The notes under the pieces: generated by a model
Told to the model about the DNA's origin: nothing
The model's database searches: none
Seen by the model: the letters and a program-made list of their open reading frames with translations, nothing else
Translations under genes and position numbers: made by a program
In this document: piece after piece, positions 1 through 10,822 of the stretch
Numbering within the stretch: position 1 is the stretch's first letter
Layout: each line of letters starts with the position of its first letter
Assembly (NCBI GenBank): GCA_017163975.1
Contig: JAFFSR010000249.1
Span: 1,180,501 to 1,244,500 of the forward strand
Source of the DNA: Anastatus disparis
Taxonomy: Eukaryota > Arthropoda > Insecta > Hymenoptera > Eupelmidae
Length of the DNA stretch: 64,000 nt
Reading direction: 5' to 3'

Positions 1-578
1 ACTTTCTGAACTTGTAATTTTTTAGGTTTAATTAATAAATGTTTATCGAGAGTTTCTCTTAAGTTCATCTGAAATTTATCTGAAATTTATCTAAAGTTCA
101 TGAGGAGTTTATCATGGGTTGATCGAAAGTTGATCCGAACTTTATTAAAAGTTGATCCAAAGGTGATCACAAGTTGATACAAAGTTGATCTAAAGTTTAT
201 CGAAAGCTTCTTAAAGTTTATCAAAGGTTAATCTTAAAAAAAAGTCAAGTATATAATTATTTCATATGAAGTTGATATGAACATCTGCAAAGAGACTTTC
301 TAAACTAGTAATTTTTAAGTTTAAATAAAAAGATGTTTATAAAAATGTAATTAATTTTTTTATAAAAAAATTAACGGAGATGTTAAATATTTTTCAGATT
401 CACCTCTCTTTTTTATTTTCAGTTTACGCAAATTTTATTTATTTGAATTTTAATAGTACATTACGCAACGAGTGCGTAAAATATGTGATTATCGCACGAG
501 TCAGGTCGCCCAAGCTGCGCTCGGGCGACAAAAAAGACGAGTGCGATGATCACTTTACGCTTGAGTTGCGTATATTAT

Positions 579-862
579 TTTTTGCCATTCTAACCCCAAA
601 ATCGCAACTTCGTTGCTCTTTCTTAGCTCTCATGGCAAAAAATACGGTTCGCAACTGGTATGAAATGTACTATGTTGTAACGGGTATGAAAAGGCTTTAT
701 TTACAAACGAGAAGTTTACGGCCCGAGCCGAATGCAAGGGTCGCAATGAGTTTCGTAAAAAAGCCTTTTCATACCAGTTGCAAACCGTATTTTTTGCCAT
801 GAGAGCCAAGAAAGAACAATGAAGTTGCGATTTTGGGGTTAGAATGGCAAAAAATACTTTTT
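579..862. repeat. Local inverted duplication inside the left arm
   Basis: The segment starting TTTTTGCCATTCTAACCCC at about 579-672 recurs as its reverse complement at about 766-859, with a spacer of roughly 90 bases. The right arm has a single copy (about 11658-11750), followed by different sequence. The duplication is therefore particular to the left arm, or was lost from the right. Confidence 0.65.
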
Positions 863-1797
863 TCTAACAAGTGCGCAAAAGTCTAAGAATGACAAACTTG
901 CGTCTGTGATAGCATGCACAATCTTGTTCGAAGGCTATGAAGATTGTAAGAGGTAGCCGTAGTTGGGGTGGAGGACGGGGTCCAGGGGCAAAGCCCCTGC
1001 CGGGGGATTCGGAGGCGGGGGCAGCGCCGTCCGCCTCTAAAATAATAAATAATATTTCTGATACAAAAATACAATTATTAAAACAATTAAATTAAAATTC
1101 CATGAAAATATATTATTAAAATAATAATTGAGAATTCCCCCTCCATGTTTAAAACAATAAATAGGAAATTATTTAAATAATTAATTCTAAATAAATATTT
1201 AGATTAATTAATAAAAGAGTTCACGTATTGAAAAAAAAATTGTACATAGCACTTTAAAAGAGCACCACAAGAGCTTTCAAATAAGACGTATGAATGTCTG
1301 TTATGATGTATACACTGAGAGAAAATTCATGCTAATAGAGCATGCGAACTGCCATCTATGCGAGCATATAAAACATTGATACAAATATGACAGGCCGTGA
1401 GAAGCTCTATTAGTATTAGATTACCTTATACTAAAAAAGATGGTATGGAGAGTAACTAAAGCATGAACGGCATTCACTGATGACTCGCGTGGTATACTTC
1501 GATGACTCCCCACTCTCATATCCTTTGTTTGCTTGAGTCGCCTTCTCTTTTGGGTGGCGACGCGAGCAAACACGGCTGGTCTATACCCAAAATTATGTTG
1601 CAAATTTCTTTAACGTATTTTCGTAGCGTGAATCTTTTATTTCTTTTCTTTTCTTTTTTTATGAAGGGAGATACGTTATAAATATAACCTGTTAAACTTT
1701 TTAACTTTAAATAATTAATTTTTAACTTAAAATTTAATTATTTTAAACCGCTGGGGGGCAGATGAGCATGTACGATTTTACGCCAGAGATATTTCAG

Positions 1798-1870
1798 AGT
1801 AGCGTTGGTCTAGTGCGTAACGTTCACGCTTTTCCTTTTGAGTACGCGAGTTCAACTCTCGGCTAGGGTC
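1798..1870 (+). other. tRNA-like sequence (pseudo-tRNA or SINE-type Pol III promoter)
   Basis: The stretch around 1806-1817 (TGGTCTAGTGCG) resembles a tRNA A box. GAGTTCAACTC at 1848-1858 resembles a B box and sits in a short T-arm-like stem (CGAG/CTCG). The spacing matches a tRNA. The acceptor ends do not pair convincingly, so it is unlikely to be a functional tRNA and no anticodon is assigned. It lies inside the inverted repeat of the TA-flanked element and has a mirror copy at 2464-2537. Confidence 0.5.
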
Positions 1871-2463
1871 ACTTTTTTTTTAATTTTTTTTTTATTGTTT
1901 CAATATTTTTATTCCTTCTTATATTTATTTTTTTTAGATTTTGTATTTTTTTAATAATTTTAAAATTTAATTTTTCACAAGTACGCTTGTTTTTTCAATG
2001 AAAATTTTTTAAAATAAATTATTCTTTATAGGTAGTAATTACAAATATTGATAAATAAATAATAGTGATGTTTATTTTATAATAGTGATATTTATTTTAT
2101 AATAGTGATGTTTATTTTATAATAGTATAGTTTAATTTATTTATAATTTAGTTTATAAAATTTACAATAAATTACAATAAATAAATAAAACTTAGTTATT
2201 ATTATTTATGTTATAATATATATTGTATATTGAAATATGTTTATAAAGACAAAATTGAACTATAGTATTGTAAATATCACTATTATTTATTTATTAATAT
2301 TTTAAATTATTTTCTATATAAAATAATTTATTTAAAAATATTAATAAAAAAACGAGCATATTTTAAGTAACTTGTGAAAAAATAGATTTTAAAATTAATA
2401 AAAAAATAGAAAATAAAAAAAAGCAATAAAAACTATTGAAATAATAAAAAAAATTAAAAAAAG

Positions 2464-2537
2464 ACCCTAGCCGAGAGTTGAACTCGCGTACTCAAAAGGA
2501 AAAGCGCGAACGTTACGCACTAGACCAACGTTACTTC
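2464..2537 (-). other. Mirror copy of the tRNA-like sequence
   Basis: Near-identical reverse complement of 1798-1870, with the same A-box-like and B-box-like blocks. Having both copies in one palindrome means that transcription from either would run through the centre of the hairpin. Confidence 0.5.
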
Positions 2538-3417
2538 GAAATATCTCTGGCGTAAAATCGTACATGCTCATCTGCCCTTAGCGGTTTAAAATAATTAAAT
2601 TTTAAGTTAAAAATTAATTATTTAAAGTTAAAAAGTTTAACAGGTTATATTTATTAACGTATCTCCCTTCATAAAAAAAGAAAAGAAAAGAAATAAAAGA
2701 TTCACGCTACGAAAATACGTTAACGAAATTTGCAACATGATTTTGGATATAGACCAGCCGTGTTTGCTCGCGTCGCCACCCAAAAGAGGAGGCGACTTGA
2801 GCAATAGAAGAATGCCATAGTTAGCAGTAAAGAAAGAATAGTGGACAAGCCACGTTGACTTCCTTCACGTCCCATGAGAGGATACAGCGCTAGCTATCGA
2901 AGGATATTAGAGTGGGGAGCTACTAAAGCATGTAAACAAACAGTTTTTGGATAGCACAAACCTCGTAAGAGTAGATGGCGCTGTTATTAAAGCATAGGAT
3001 ATTACTTACTAACTTTGGATACTAGACTACATGCTCTATTGGCATGAATTTTCTCTCAGTGTAGTTCCTAAAATATAACACTTTAAAAAATAAAAAAAAT
3101 TTTTCCAGATGAAATCATTTTACGCACGTTCAAATCATTTTACGCGCACTGTTAGAAAAAATAATTTATTGAATTGATCATTTTTTATTTTTTCTCCCCT
3201 CTCCTTTATCTCTGGTTTTATTTTTACCCTGGTTCTATTTTTTAACTCGTCATGGTTTATATGAAAGAATTAAAAAGATTGTATCCAATAGTGGCATGTT
3301 AAGGTTATTATACTCCAGATTCAATTTTAAATTTAAATTTATTATTTATTCAAATCATAATTTTCTATATTTTTTATATATTCTGAAGTTTGGCGACCTA
3401 AGTTTTAATATTTATGC

Positions 3418-3798
3418 AATAAATTTTAGCGGTTTATTTGAATCAACAAATTCAATTCATAAAATTTAATTATATTATTATAATAAAATTATAAAAGAAA
3501 ATATTGTTTCATTAGATTATTAATTATTATTATTTTACTTTATTATATTTTCATTTTTATTTTAAAGTTTAATTTATAGTGAGCTGTTAGCTGTTGAGTT
3601 ACATCAGTAGAACATATGCAAATAAAAATCAACTGATTACTGGGTTGATGATCGAATTAAAGAAAATTTGTTAAAGCAATATAATAAAATATAATAAATA
3701 GTATAATCAATCATAATATATGATTATGCAATTAAATTTTATGAATTAAATATTTTAATTAAATTCGTTGATTTAAATAGACCGCTAAAATTTATTTC
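3418..3798. repeat. Palindromic AT-rich element
   Basis: The left end AATAAATTTTAGCGGT (3419-3434) is mirrored by ACCGCTAAAATTTATT ending near 3797. The interior continues as an imperfect hairpin centred near 3610. It lies exactly where the foldback arms stop matching, so it may be a separate miniature insertion. No target duplication is resolved. Confidence 0.5.
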
Positions 3799-3979
3799 GC
3801 GGTTGCCATTTGTGTTACTGGCCAGTACTGTCAGCAATTTCGGAACAGATCCTGAAACTTGTTCGGAAATTTTCATCGTTCTGAAATATAAATTTAATTC
3901 TATTAATATTGGGTTTGTATATATTTTTTTAATCTTTCATTATGATTAATTAGTTTACACACACACACACATATATATA

Positions 3980-4134
3980 TCCTGGTGGAAATTGTAACTT
4001 TTTTACCATTTTATGATCAGTAAAAATGAAAACGCTTTTTTTAACATTTTATGGTCATTTCGTTGGCATTATTATTACTAATAACCTCAAATTTTTATAT
4101 ACACCATTTTTTATGTTCACATTTCTACCAGGGT
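3980..4134. repeat. Short inverted-repeat element with CCTGGTGGAAAT ends
   Basis: CCTGGTGGAAAT near 3980 is mirrored by ATTTCTACCAGG near 4133, giving about 155 bp with no reading frame. The flanks are TA-rich, so a TA duplication cannot be told from simple repeat. Low-information call. Confidence 0.35.
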
Positions 4135-4297
4135 ATACATATATGCATATAATGAAATGCTCAAGCTGAGATATTATTTATAACGTAAAAATCTATTTTA
4201 AATACATTCCTGAATAAATATAATAAGTGATAAAACATAAATTTCACAAGACTAAATTTAATTAAAATTAATAATTAATAAGTAATTTCTTCCTTAA

Positions 4298-4674
4298 GAG
4301 GATAAAAAACGGACTTTACACTAGTACTCATGAATATTGTTTATCTTTTCACTTTATAGAGCAAGATTTCAGGGAAGTAGATACATTAGCTTGTAGCATG
4401 TATCGTGAATATTATTCAGTTTAATTTTTAAATAAATTCATTTATTAGTTTTTAATAACTTTGGGTTTCAGGTATAAAATCGAAAAATTTTTATATATGA
4501 TATTGGAACTCAAAATTATTAAAAACTAATGAATAAATTTATTTAAAAGTTTAACTGAAGAATATTCACGATGCATACTACAAGCTAATGTATCTAATTT
4601 CCTATAATTTTGCAATAAAATAAAAAAACAGGTAATATTTATAAGTACAGGCGTAGTGTCCATTTTACATCTCC
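4298..4674. mobile_element. TTAA-flanked miniature element, copy A
   Basis: TTAA at 4294-4297 and 4675-4678 bracket a hairpin-forming sequence of 377 bp. The right end, read inwards, is GGAGATGTAAAATGGACACT; the left end is a more diverged version of the same terminal repeat. It belongs to the same family as 6397-6770 and 5815-6190. TTAA target choice is characteristic of piggyBac-type transposition, but no transposase is seen, so the driver is inferred only. Confidence 0.65.
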
Positions 4675-4699
4675 TTAAAATCAAATTTAATAAATTAAA

Positions 4700-5800
4700 A
4701 AAACATTAATAATTTTAAATACTTACGTGTCTTTAATCAAAAGAATTCGCTTCTCGAATTTTCTCAAAATATCTCCAGTTATATATCATCTCATCAAAAC
4801 AATCTGAAAAATAAATAAATTTACACAAAGTAATTATTCTTATGAATTCGGAGAACGTAGAAGGAATTTTATTTTTATTTTCATAGTTTTTTAAAATTAT
4901 ATAATGACATTTTAGGGTTATTTGATTAGAAGAAATATAATAAAGAATTTAAAATTATTTTTTTTTCATTTAAATAAAACTGTAATGAATATTTATTAAT
5001 CTTATACAAAAAAGTTATTTATTACTTAAAAAAAGGTTAAAAATTTAGGTAATAAATTTAGTTATTAAAGTTATATTTAAATTTAAAGTAAACTTTTTAC
5101 TTATCTGAATGAAAATTGATAGTTTTAGTTGTTTTCCCTTTTTCTAAATGAAACTTAAAATAATTAAGAATTAACATTACCAATTTTCAACAAAAATTAT
5201 TTGCGTCTTCAGAATATGGAAACAACTTGAATTCGGTTACTCCCGAATAGCTGTCATTGATTTTCTCTAACCATGCTATTTATTGATGACGTATATAAAC
5301 AAACAATTTCAAGTTGTTTCCATATTATGAAAATGCAAATTATTTTTATTAAAAAGTGGCAATGTTAATTCTCAATTATTGATAAAGTTTTATTTGGAAT
5401 TAAAAAGACAATGAACGAACCTGAACGAACCATCAATTTTTATTCAGATAAGTAAAAACTTTACTTTTAATAGAAATTCAATAACCTTAAATTTTGTTTT
5501 TTTTTTAGAAATAAATAACCTTAAAGTATAACATTAAAAATATATATTAAAATTTAATTTAGACTAAAAAATTTAATAATAATTGTAATCATTATTATGT
5601 TTCTTATAAATAAAAAACCTTAAAATATAACATGGTTTTAAAAAGCTGTGAGAACAGAAAATTGTTTCTACGTCTAATCTATAAGAATAATTACTTTGTG
5701 TGAATTTATTTATTTGTCAGGTTCTCTTGATGAAATAATAAGGCTGGAGATATGAGGAATTTTGAGAAGCCAATACTTCTGGATAAAGGCATGTAAGTAC
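4700..5800. repeat. Foldback palindrome of about 1.1 kb between two miniature elements
   Basis: The sequence at about 4712-4860 (for example TCTCAAAATATCTCCAG) is mirrored at about 5660-5800 (CTGGAGATATGAGGAATTTT). Inner parts pair around a centre near 5280, where CAACTTGAATTCGG faces AACAATTTCAAGTTG. No reading frame of note. It sits between copy A and copy B of the TTAA family, so the three may be one composite structure. Confidence 0.55.
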
Positions 5801-5814
5801 ATGAAATTATTTAA

Positions 5815-6190
5815 GCAATGTAAAACCGACACTGTACCTGTACTCATAAATATTAACTACTATATTAAATACTCTTAAATATAAGTATCTTTTTATTTTA
5901 TTGTGAAATTTCTGAAAAAAATTCTTTAGCTTATTGTATGTACCATGAAGATTATTCAATTAAATTTTTGAGTAAATTCATTTATTAATTTTTAAGAATT
6001 TTGGAATTCTACTATTATATTGAAAAGTTTTAACCTATAATATTGAAACCTGAAATTCTTAATAACTAATAAATAAATTTAATTAGAAATTTAACTGCAT
6101 AATCTCTATGGTACATACTATAAACCAAAGCATTTCTTTTTTCTGAAATATTGCAATATAATGAAAAGATAATCAATATTCACTAAGTAA
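5815..6190. mobile_element. TTAA-type miniature element, copy B (right end truncated)
   Basis: After TTAA at 5811-5814, GCAATGTAAAACCGACACTG is a diverged version of the family terminus seen in copies A and C. The internal sequence follows copy C, but the matching right terminus is missing and similarity fades near 6190. Probably an old, decayed copy. Confidence 0.5.
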
Positions 6191-6396
6191 GAAATTACAC
6201 ATAAATTATTTAATTGGTTTTAATTTAAGTTAGTTTTATAAAATTTGTTTGATTACTTTTATGATTATTCAGAAATGTATTTTCAATAGATTATGTTAAA
6301 AATAATATCTTAGCTTTAGCATTTCTTTCAAAATTAAAATGGAAAACTAAAAAGATAGTCATTTAAAAATTTTCTATCTGTATAAAAAATAGTTAA

Positions 6397-6770
6397 GGGG
6401 ATGTAAAATGGACACTACACCTGTACTCATAAATATTCACTATCTTTACATTTTATTGCAAAATTTTCAATAAAAAAATGCATTAAGTTGTAGTATGTAC
6501 CATGAAGATTATTCAGTTAAATTTTTAAATGAATTCATTCATTAGTTATTGAGGATTTTGGGTTCCAAAATTATTTATTAAAATTTTTCAATTTTGTACA
6601 GGAATCCAAATATCTTAAAAGCTAATGAATAAATTTATTTGAAAACTTATCAAAATAATCATCATGGTACATACTGCAAGCTAATGCATTTCTTTTCTGG
6701 AAATTCAGCAATAAAATAGAAAGGAAGCTAATATCTATAAGTACAGGTGTAGTGTCCGTTTTACATCTCC
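6397..6770. mobile_element. TTAA-flanked miniature element, copy C (best preserved)
   Basis: TTAA at 6393-6396 and 6771-6774 flank 374 bp. The ends are GGGGATGTAAAATGGACACT and, inverted, GGAGATGTAAAACGGACACT. The whole unit folds as an imperfect hairpin. It is the clearest member of the three-copy family in this foldback interior. No coding capacity. Confidence 0.7.
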
Positions 6771-6774
6771 TTAA

Positions 6775-7143
6775 TGTTGATAAAAGATTTTTAAAATATA
6801 CAAACTCAATATTGACAGAATTGAATTAGTTTTTCAGAACTACAAAAATTTTCGAGCAAGCTTTAAGGTAATTCTAGAACTTACATCGATGGACACATCT
6901 CAAAAGTATGGAAAAGAAATTCGACATAGAAAAAAGTGTAAAAAAAAGTCGCGGAACTTTCCAAAATTTTAGAAAAAAATATAGAAGAATAGATCATAAT
7001 AAAGAATAGATTGTGTTAGGAAATTAAGAGAAAGACGCATCTTCTATCATAAGAAGCAATTTTTTCTTAGATAAGGAAAATATAATTTCATTGCTTGGTT
7101 TTCAAGAGAACTTCGACGAACGAAACTGTTTATCTTAATTTCT
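6775..7143. other. Non-coding spacer
   Basis: AT-rich sequence between copy C and the hAT element. I see no gene, terminal repeat or tandem structure in it. Confidence 0.5.
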
Positions 7144-7151
7144 ACAATAAG

Positions 7152-10100
7152 CAGGGGCGGCTTTAAGCATGTGCAAGGTGTGCGGTTGCACAAGGGCGCC
7201 ACGAGTCAAGGGGCGCCTAAAAATGATATTGATGAAAAAAAAAATAAAAATAACGAAAAAAATATGATATATAAATGAATTAAACGTACGGTAAAAAATA
7301 ATTCTCTTTACATATATAGTCCGAGGATTATGTATAGTCGAAATAAAATATTAAAACTTTAATTTCTAAGTAACAAGCGTAGTATTAAAAAATAGGTATA
7401 AAAAGAATATGTTTTCAAGCGGTTAGCTGAAAATTATTTAGAATTTTCAAACGATTTGGCGCTGCCGCGTGTATTTGTTTTGGCTGGTTAATGTCCGTTG
7501 ATTTCTTAGAAAAATATTAAGAACTTATTCAAAAGAAAAAACATAAACTGTTGCTTTAGTTGCCGCTAAAACATCAATCTATTCGGAAGTACAAAGTGAA
7601 ATTTATTATTACAGTATATTGTGAATTAAGAACTAGGATTTTTAGGTAAGATTATTTATCGAGGCGGTCTTTTTTCTTTCTTGAAATAAATTTCAATAAT
7701 TATCTACAAGTTAAATTGTCGTGGACGCGTTCTTTTTCTTTCTTATACTAAAAAGATATACACTATAATAGATAGTAAATATTTGTATGATAAATAATAA
7801 AAATTTGCTTAATTTTTAAAAATTAATTTGCAAAATGAAAAATATTTAGTTAAATTTAAATTAAAACTTTTGAATTTATCATGTTAATATTTTCAGAGAA
7901 ATATTTGAATACGGACATAAAAATGTCAAAAAAACCTTCTGGCTATGAGTATCGAAAAAGAAAAGCTGAAAAGGATTTAGAATTCACTAAATTACAGAAA
8001 TCGATGAACTTGGACAAATTTTTGATGAAAGAAAGAATTGATACGGAAGAAAATAACAAAGGGATAGGTAATAACCAATTGGAATCTGCTGGCGTGGCTA
8101 AAATTAACGAACTAGATAATTTTACATCTTCGTCATCCCTAAACGAAACTCAAAATTCCTTGAATGTAGAACAATATCAAGAATCTTTAAACGCCGTACA
8201 AAATGAACATTTAATGGAGTCACAGACTACTAATAATACATTACGTGAGTCAGAAAAATCAAACATACATATTGAAATATCAGATCCAGCATTTTGGCCC
8301 AAAAAATTTAAACAAAAAACTATTGATCATTTAGTATTACAAGATCCAGTAAAAGTTTCTCTAGATGACTATCCTACAGATAAAAATGGACGTCATTTTT
8401 CAGAAAAATGGTACAATAGAAAACTTTTAAATAATGAATGTGTAACACGACGTTGGTTATTTTATTCTAAAACCTTAGATCGTATATTTTGTTTTTGTTG
8501 TTTTTATTTTGATCATGATTCAAGATCGCCTTTTGGAAATGAAGGTTACTGGGATTGGCAGCATGCAGTTAACGCATTAAACAAACACGAAAACAGCTCT
8601 AATCATAGCAAATCTTATATTTTGTGGATAGAAGCTGAAAGAAGATTGAAAAATAAAAAAACAATTGATCAAGTTGAACAATTATTAATGTTAAAAGAAG
8701 TAGAACATTGGAATAACGTTTTGGAAAGACTAATGAATATAATTTTATATCTAGCAGAAAATAATATGGCTTTTCGAGGTTCCTCCGACAAATTGTATAC
8801 TCCAAATAACGGAAAATACTTGAAACTTATTGAATTATTTGCAAAATTCGAACCTGTCATGAAAGAACATATTAATCGTATTTTAAAAGGTCAAGCACCA
8901 GATCATTATTGTAGTAAAAATATTGCTAACGAATTTATTATGTTAATGGCAACTGAAGTAAAAAATTATATAATTTCGAATATTAAAAAAGCCAAATATT
9001 TTTCTATTATTGCCGATTGTACTCCTGATATTAGTCATAAAGAGCAATTATCTTTAACAATAAGGTATGTAAATATAGCCAGCAAAGACATTGAAATTTG
9101 TGAAAGTTTTTTGGGTTTTATTAATGTATTAGATTCCACCGGAAAAGGCTTGGCAGATGTTATAATAGAATTTTTAAATATAATTGGCTTAAATTTAAAA
9201 GATTGCAGAGGGCAGGGGTACGATAACGGTGCTAATATGAAAGGGAAAAATAGTGGTGTGCAAAAAAGAATCACAGACGAAAATCCGTTAGCGATTTATT
9301 TACCTTGCGGATGCCATAGTTTGAATCTTATACTATGTGATGCAGCAAAATCATCTGTTAAAACTGTATCATTATTTGGAATTTTAAACCGTTTATATAC
9401 AATTTTTGCCGCGTCTACTAAGCGCTGGAAAATCCTAAGCGATCATGTGAATCTATATTCTTTAAAGCCATTGAGTGATACTCGTTGGGAATCAAGAGTT
9501 AACAGTGTAAAAGCTGTACGGTATCAAATTTCTAATGTACACGATGCATTGGTAAGCCTTTATGAATTAGAACAAGATCATGATTCGACTGTCGCACATG
9601 AAGCTAATACTTTATTACAACAATTAACAGATTTCAATTTTCTAGTTGCTCTTACGGTTTGGCATGAAGTACTTGTTCAAGTAAATATTGTGAGTAAAGC
9701 AATGCAAACTAAAACTACGGATATAAATATAAGTGCTAATTTAATAAACTCTTGTGACAAATTCTTAAAAGAATATAGAGAAAAGGGATTTAAAAAAGCT
9801 ATAGACGAAGCAAAACAACTAGCTGCTGAATTAAACATTGAACCTGTATTTAAAAAAAATAAAAGAATCAGACGAATTAAACGTCAATTTTGTTATGAAA
9901 GTCAAGATGAATCAATCGTATCACCAGAAAAACAATTTGAAACTGATTTTTTTAATCCCTTATTAGATACACTTATAGTATCAATGGAAGAACGATTTTT
10001 AAATTTTTACGAACACTTAGCAGTTTGGGGTTTTTTGACTAATTTAAATAAATTACCTGATAAAAGTGAGCTGCTAAAAAAGTGCATGAAACTAGAAGCA

Positions 10101-10726
10101 AGTCTTTCTGTTAACTCACAGTCAGATATAAATGGGATTGATTTATGTGACGAATTGATAAGCATAAAGAATTTTTTTCTTGATGCAGAAAATATTTCAC
10201 CCATTATTATTTTACAATGCATTTATGAAAACCAAATGATAGACTTATATCCTAACGTATGGGTTGCTTATAGAATATTGTTGACAATACCAGTTACAGT
10301 TGCAAGTGGAGAAAGAAGTTTCTCGAAATTGAAATTAATTAAAACTTATTTGCGTTCTTCTATGAGTGAAGAAAACTTAAATAATTTATCTATGTTATCA
10401 ATTGAAAATGACATTGCTAAAAATATAGATTTTAAAAATGTGATAAATGCATTTTCCAGTATTAAAGCTAGAAAAATAAATTTTTATTGTAGCTCGTAAT
10501 GTAATGGAAAAAACTGTTTATAATACATTTTATTTAAATAAATAATTTATATAGTAGTATATTTGTTTATTAATTATATCACTCAGCTGAAACATTTTTT
10601 TATTACAATCATACCAATCACTATGTTCAAATTTTTTTAATATGAATTTGTTGATTTTTACAGGCCTTACAAGGGGCGCCGGGTTATATTTTGCACAGGG
10701 GCGCTACCGATGTAAAGCCGGGCCTG
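7152..10726 (+). mobile_element. Complete hAT-superfamily DNA transposon
   Basis: The left end CAGGGGCGGCTTTA and right end (inverted) CAGGCCCGGCTTTA form imperfect terminal inverted repeats. They are followed inward by GC-rich subterminal blocks with GGCGCC motifs on both sides. The 8-bp sequence ACAATAAG is duplicated exactly at 7144-7151 and 10727-10734. An 8-bp duplication, CAG-type ends and the transposase inside are together diagnostic of hAT elements. The 3575-bp length and single open frame suggest a recent, possibly still competent insertion. Confidence 0.9.
7923..10499 (+). CDS. hAT transposase (TTF-type zinc finger and C-terminal dimerisation region)
   Basis: This protein would cut and paste the element that encodes it, acting in the nucleus on the CAG-type ends. 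The open frame begins at 7881, but I place the start at the in-frame ATG 7923, which gives the basic N-terminus MSKKPSGYEYRKRK expected of this subgroup; the upstream ATG follows an AT-rich leader. Counting from 7881, a Cys-rich TTF-like zinc finger with CFCCFYF lies near residues 207-213. The first catalytic Asp is plausibly D379 (IIADCTPD) and the second D448 (GYDNGANM). RWES is at 535-538, and the hAT dimerisation block (SGERSFSKLKL) is near 812. At about 858 codons it has normal family length, with no internal stop. It is the only full-length transposase in the window. I cannot place the third acidic residue by eye. Confidence 0.9.
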   Translation: MSKKPSGYEYRKRKAEKDLEFTKLQKSMNLDKFLMKERIDTEENNKGIGNNQLESAGVAKINELDNFTSSSSLNETQNSLNVEQYQESLNAVQNEHLMESQTTNNTLRESEKSNIHIEISDPAFWPKKFKQKTIDHLVLQDPVKVSLDDYPTDKNGRHFSEKWYNRKLLNNECVTRRWLFYSKTLDRIFCFCCFYFDHDSRSPFGNEGYWDWQHAVNALNKHENSSNHSKSYILWIEAERRLKNKKTIDQVEQLLMLKEVEHWNNVLERLMNIILYLAENNMAFRGSSDKLYTPNNGKYLKLIELFAKFEPVMKEHINRILKGQAPDHYCSKNIANEFIMLMATEVKNYIISNIKKAKYFSIIADCTPDISHKEQLSLTIRYVNIASKDIEICESFLGFINVLDSTGKGLADVIIEFLNIIGLNLKDCRGQGYDNGANMKGKNSGVQKRITDENPLAIYLPCGCHSLNLILCDAAKSSVKTVSLFGILNRLYTIFAASTKRWKILSDHVNLYSLKPLSDTRWESRVNSVKAVRYQISNVHDALVSLYELEQDHDSTVAHEANTLLQQLTDFNFLVALTVWHEVLVQVNIVSKAMQTKTTDINISANLINSCDKFLKEYREKGFKKAIDEAKQLAAELNIEPVFKKNKRIRRIKRQFCYESQDESIVSPEKQFETDFFNPLLDTLIVSMEERFLNFYEHLAVWGFLTNLNKLPDKSELLKKCMKLEASLSVNSQSDINGIDLCDELISIKNFFLDAENISPIIILQCIYENQMIDLYPNVWVAYRILLTIPVTVASGERSFSKLKLIKTYLRSSMSEENLNNLSMLSIENDIAKNIDFKNVINAFSSIKARKINFYCSS

Positions 10727-10734
10727 ACAATAAG

Positions 10735-10822
10735 TTTCAAGGAAGCAATAAAATTAATTTTTGTGTGTTAAACGTCCTCCAGGTTCTAGAAATAAAGGTT
10801 CAGATCGTACAATGTTAAAAAA
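10735..10822. other. Spacer between hAT and right foldback arm
   Basis: Short non-coding stretch of unique sequence. Nothing recognised. Confidence 0.4.

Larger units (their letters stand above)
1313..3061. mobile_element. TA-flanked inverted-repeat element nested in the left foldback arm
   Basis: The element begins CACTGAGAGAAAATTCATGC at 1313 and ends with its reverse complement at 3061. It is flanked by TA at 1311-1312 and 3062-3063. The right foldback arm shows the uninterrupted sequence with one TA (within GATGTATAGTTCCT read inverted, about 11175-11190), so this is a clean TA insertion. TA duplication is typical of the Tc1/mariner group, but no transposase is present, so this is a non-autonomous 1.75-kb copy. 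Inside, about 1530-1870 and 2460-2790 are long inverted repeats, each carrying a tRNA-like sequence. The AT-rich centre (1870-2460) shows no gene. Confidence 0.8.
1..3420 (+). repeat. Left arm of the giant foldback
   Basis: Inverted counterpart of 10823-12431. It is longer than the right arm because of the insertion at 1313-3061 and a local inverted duplication at about 579-862. It includes a short GC-rich block (about 965-1035) in otherwise AT-rich DNA; the same block recurs inverted at about 11455-11545. I see no credible gene: the frames here do not match between the two arms. Confidence 0.75.

Noticed and set aside
380..802. 140-codon frame in the left foldback arm
   Set aside because: The right arm does not keep it, it crosses a local inverted duplication, and the residues show no family signal.
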